This document shows positions 30,501 to 32,536 of a stretch of DNA of 32,536 nt, in pieces. Under the pieces are notes generated by a model. That model was not told where the DNA came from. It saw only the letters and a program-made list of their open reading frames with translations, and ran no database searches. Every line of letters begins with the position of its first letter. Position 1 is the first letter of the stretch. A program made the position numbers and the translations under genes. This DNA comes from Phytohabitans sp036906915. Lineage in GTDB: Bacteria; Actinomycetota; Actinomycetes; Mycobacteriales; Micromonosporaceae. The stretch covers positions 1 through 32,536 of the forward strand of contig NZ_JBAKHX010000086.1 of the NCBI RefSeq assembly GCF_036906915.1, written 5' to 3'.

Positions 30501-32536
30501 CGTGCTGAGCTGGTTGGCGCTCGCCTCCGCTCGCGCGGGTCATTCACCGAGCTGCTAGCGCTGGCGCTGGCGCGGCCGATGGCGGCCCTCGCGCGCGCCG
30601 ACGAGTTGCTGCGGCACGACCTCGAGCCGGCGGTCGCGTCGGTCGCGCACCAGGCGCGAGCGATCGTGCTGCGCGACACCGGGCGGGTCGACGAGGCGAT
30701 CCGCGAGCTGCGCACGGCCTTGCGCCTCGCCGAGCGTTCCGGCGACGGCGATCGTACGACCGACGTGCACGCCACGCTCGGCCTCACCCTCGGCCTCGCC
30801 GGGCGCACCGCCGCTGGCCTGCGCGCGCTCGACCGGGCCGCCGCCGCGAGCACGGGCGCGGCACACGGGCGCGTGCTGATGCGCCGCGGCCACCTGCTGG
30901 CGGTGCTCGGCCGGTACCCGGACGCGCTGGCCGATTTCCGCACCTCGATCGCCCGGCTGCACCGCGCCGGCGACGGCGTCTGGGAGGCCCGGGCCCGGGT
31001 CGCCCGCTTCTCGGTGTACGCCCGGCTCGGCCAGGCGGCCCGCGGCGACCGCGACCTCGTGGTGGCCGAACGGCTCTTCACGGCGGCCGGGCAGGACCTG
31101 GAGTCGACGATGACCGTCCACAACCGGGCGGACGTGGCGTTTCAGGTGGGCGACCTGCCGGCCGCGCTCGACCTGCTCGACCAGGCCGGCGCCCGGTACG
31201 CGGAACTGGGCGCGCACAAGCCGGAGCTCGCGATCGACCGGTGCGCGGTGCTGCTCGCGGCCGGGCTGTCCGCCGAGGCGGTCGCCACGACGCAGGCCGC
31301 GATCCGCGAGCACGTGGGCCGCGGCGGCGAGGCGACCAAGACCGCCGAGCTGCTGTTCGTCGCGGCTCGCGCGGCGCAGGCGGCCGGCCGGGCCGACCTG
31401 GCCGCCGAGTGGGCGGGGCAGGCGCGCACCCTCTTCCGGCGCCAGCACCGGCGCGGCTGGCAGGCGCGGGCGGCCTTCATCGTCGTGCAGTCGCGGTACT
31501 CCGCCGGCGAGCATCTGAACCTCGGCAGGCGCGGTGGGCAGCTTCGTGCTGAGGTAAGCCGGCTGGCCGACCGGCTCACCGAGTTGCGCACGCCGGAGGC
31601 GCCAGCGGCGCACCTGCTTGTGGGCCGCCTCGCCACCGGTGCCGTCGCCGACCGGCACCTGGCCCGGGCGGCGCGCTACCGGTACGGCGGCCCCACGTTC
31701 GCCCGGGCGGCCGGCTGGCTGGCCCAGGCGCTGCGGGCGCGGGAGCGCGGTGCGACGGCGGCGATGCTGGCGGCCTGCCGGCGCGGGCTGGACGCGGCCG
31801 GCGTGCACCAGCGCTCGCTGGCCGCGCCGGAGCTGCGCGCGCACGCGGCCGGGTACGGCACGGAGCTGGCCGCCCTGGCCCAGCGGCACGCGGTGGCTCG
31901 CGGCGACGCCCGCATGCTGCTGCGCTGGAGTGAACGGTGGCGGGCCGGCGCGCTGGCGGTACCGCTGGTGCGGCCCCCGGACGACCGTGAGCTGGCCGCG
32001 GACCTGGCGGCGCTGCGGCAGGTCATGCGCCGCCTGGCGGCGCCCGGTGCGCCGGTCGTCGAACTGGACCGCGAGCGCCACCGGCTGGAGGCCACCATCC
32101 GTTCGCGCACCCGGCGGGTGCGCGAGCGACCACCGGCAGCGGACCAGCCGCCGGTGCCGTTCGACCGGCTCGCCGGGCACCACCTGGTCGAGCTGACCGT
32201 GGTCGACGGCGTGCTGTACGCGGTGACGGTCACCGGCCGGCGGGTGCGGCTGCACGAGGTCGGCGCGGAGGCGGACGCGGTGCGCGAGGTGGCGCTGGCC
32301 CGGTCGCTGCTGCGGCGGCTCGCCCACGGCCGGACGCCGCCACAGGCCCTTTCGACCCTCGCCCGTACCGGCGCCGCCCTGGAACGCGCCCTGCTCGGGC
32401 CGGCCGCCGCGGACCTCGACGGCGCTCCGGTGCTGGTGGTGCCGCCGGCGCGCCTGCACGCCGTGCCGTGGTCGCTGCTGCCGACCCTGCGCGCCGCGCC
32501 GGTGACCGTGGCGCCGTCGGCGGCGACCTGGCTGCG
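30498..32536 (+). CDS. TPR-like / CHAT-domain protein, 3' end outside window
   Basis: At least 679 residues with no stop before the right edge. The N-terminal 500 residues are helical repeats of TPR type, for instance RDTGRVDEAIRELRTALRLA, RRGHLLAVLGRYPDALADFR and FQVGDLPAALDLLDQAGARY. A C-terminal CHAT domain begins near 560 (LVELTVVDGVLYAVTVTGRR) and includes LVVPPARLHAVPWSLLP with a conserved histidine near 654. CHAT is a caspase/separase-like (clan CD) protease fold; the catalytic cysteine would lie beyond the window, so activity cannot be judged. ATG at 30498 fits a -10 box 6 nt upstream. TPRs probably sense a trigger. The divergent subtilase is its likely partner. Confidence 0.88.
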   Translation, partial: MRAELVGARLRSRGSFTELLALALARPMAALARADELLRHDLEPAVASVAHQARAIVLRDTGRVDEAIRELRTALRLAERSGDGDRTTDVHATLGLTLGLAGRTAAGLRALDRAAAASTGAAHGRVLMRRGHLLAVLGRYPDALADFRTSIARLHRAGDGVWEARARVARFSVYARLGQAARGDRDLVVAERLFTAAGQDLESTMTVHNRADVAFQVGDLPAALDLLDQAGARYAELGAHKPELAIDRCAVLLAAGLSAEAVATTQAAIREHVGRGGEATKTAELLFVAARAAQAAGRADLAAEWAGQARTLFRRQHRRGWQARAAFIVVQSRYSAGEHLNLGRRGGQLRAEVSRLADRLTELRTPEAPAAHLLVGRLATGAVADRHLARAARYRYGGPTFARAAGWLAQALRARERGATAAMLAACRRGLDAAGVHQRSLAAPELRAHAAGYGTELAALAQRHAVARGDARMLLRWSERWRAGALAVPLVRPPDDRELAADLAALRQVMRRLAAPGAPVVELDRERHRLEATIRSRTRRVRERPPAADQPPVPFDRLAGHHLVELTVVDGVLYAVTVTGRRVRLHEVGAEADAVREVALARSLLRRLAHGRTPPQALSTLARTGAALERALLGPAAADLDGAPVLVVPPARLHAVPWSLLPTLRAAPVTVAPSAATWL

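Noticed and set aside
29375..30558. Plus-strand frames opposite the subtilase
   Set aside because: No recognisable motifs; the subtilase triad on the minus strand is decisive.
30498..32536. A type III-E CRISPR (Craspase) locus around the CHAT gene
   Set aside because: No Cas7-11-like effector, Cas1 or repeat array is visible; TPR-CHAT alone does not show it.
1..32536. tRNA, rRNA or insertion sequence
   Set aside because: I found no cloverleaf, ribosomal RNA signature, transposase or terminal inverted repeat with target duplication.

Overview
The window is very GC-rich, uses GTG starts freely and has the gene families of a filamentous actinobacterium: LuxR-type two-component pairs, an anti-sigma/STAS pair, DUF222-HNH, WYL, CUT1 sugar transport, secreted hydrolases and CHAT. 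A Micromonosporales-type genome is my best guess. This is inferred from style; no rRNA or tRNA gene is present to confirm it.

Layout. 1-740: no gene; two inverted copies of a 59-bp hairpin element and a 14-bp tandem repeat. 750-5747: an FtsX-type ABC exporter (permease and ATPase, minus strand) divergent from a histidine kinase/LuxR response-regulator pair. 5781-9998: an ArsR-like regulator divergent from a PEP mutase/isocitrate lyase family enzyme; then a WYL regulator plus PP2C-like phosphatase divergent from RidA and an SRPBCC protein, with a clear dyad operator between them. 9991-15243: a minus-strand operon for a CUT1 sugar ABC importer (lipoprotein, MalF-like, MalG-like) ending in a secreted HExxH protein with Ig-like and glycan-binding-like domains, behind a good TTGACA/TACGGT promoter. 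15244-20279: an S33 prolyl aminopeptidase, a frameshifted MarR regulator, a DUF222-HNH protein, a soxR 3' remnant, a broken NmrA-type oxidoreductase gene and a RecF-like AAA ATPase. 20487-24418: a second kinase/regulator pair, a secreted CBM13-PL3 pectate lyase with a LacI-type operator, and an anti-sigma/STAS pair. 24415-26620: a decayed phosphotransferase gene, an MFS transporter and an aminotransferase class V remnant. 26725-29079: a secreted M28 peptidase and a YidC paralogue that seems to have lost its last membrane segment. 29143-32536: an intracellular subtilase divergent from a TPR/CHAT protease-like protein that runs off the right edge.

How the genes fit together. The importer with its secreted HExxH protein, the pectate lyase, the M28 peptidase and the S33 peptidase suit a soil saprophyte that breaks down plant polymer and protein outside the cell. 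Between about 16.6 and 26.6 kb there are several independent gene wrecks (frameshifts, internal deletions, an in-frame stop), so this is a tract of active gene decay or repeated small deletions.

The best candidate for an undescribed system is the subtilase-CHAT pair at the right end: two different protease folds, both apparently cytoplasmic, transcribed divergently from a 41-bp gap with regularly spaced CGAT repeats and a leaderless-type promoter. Its function is not shown by the sequence.
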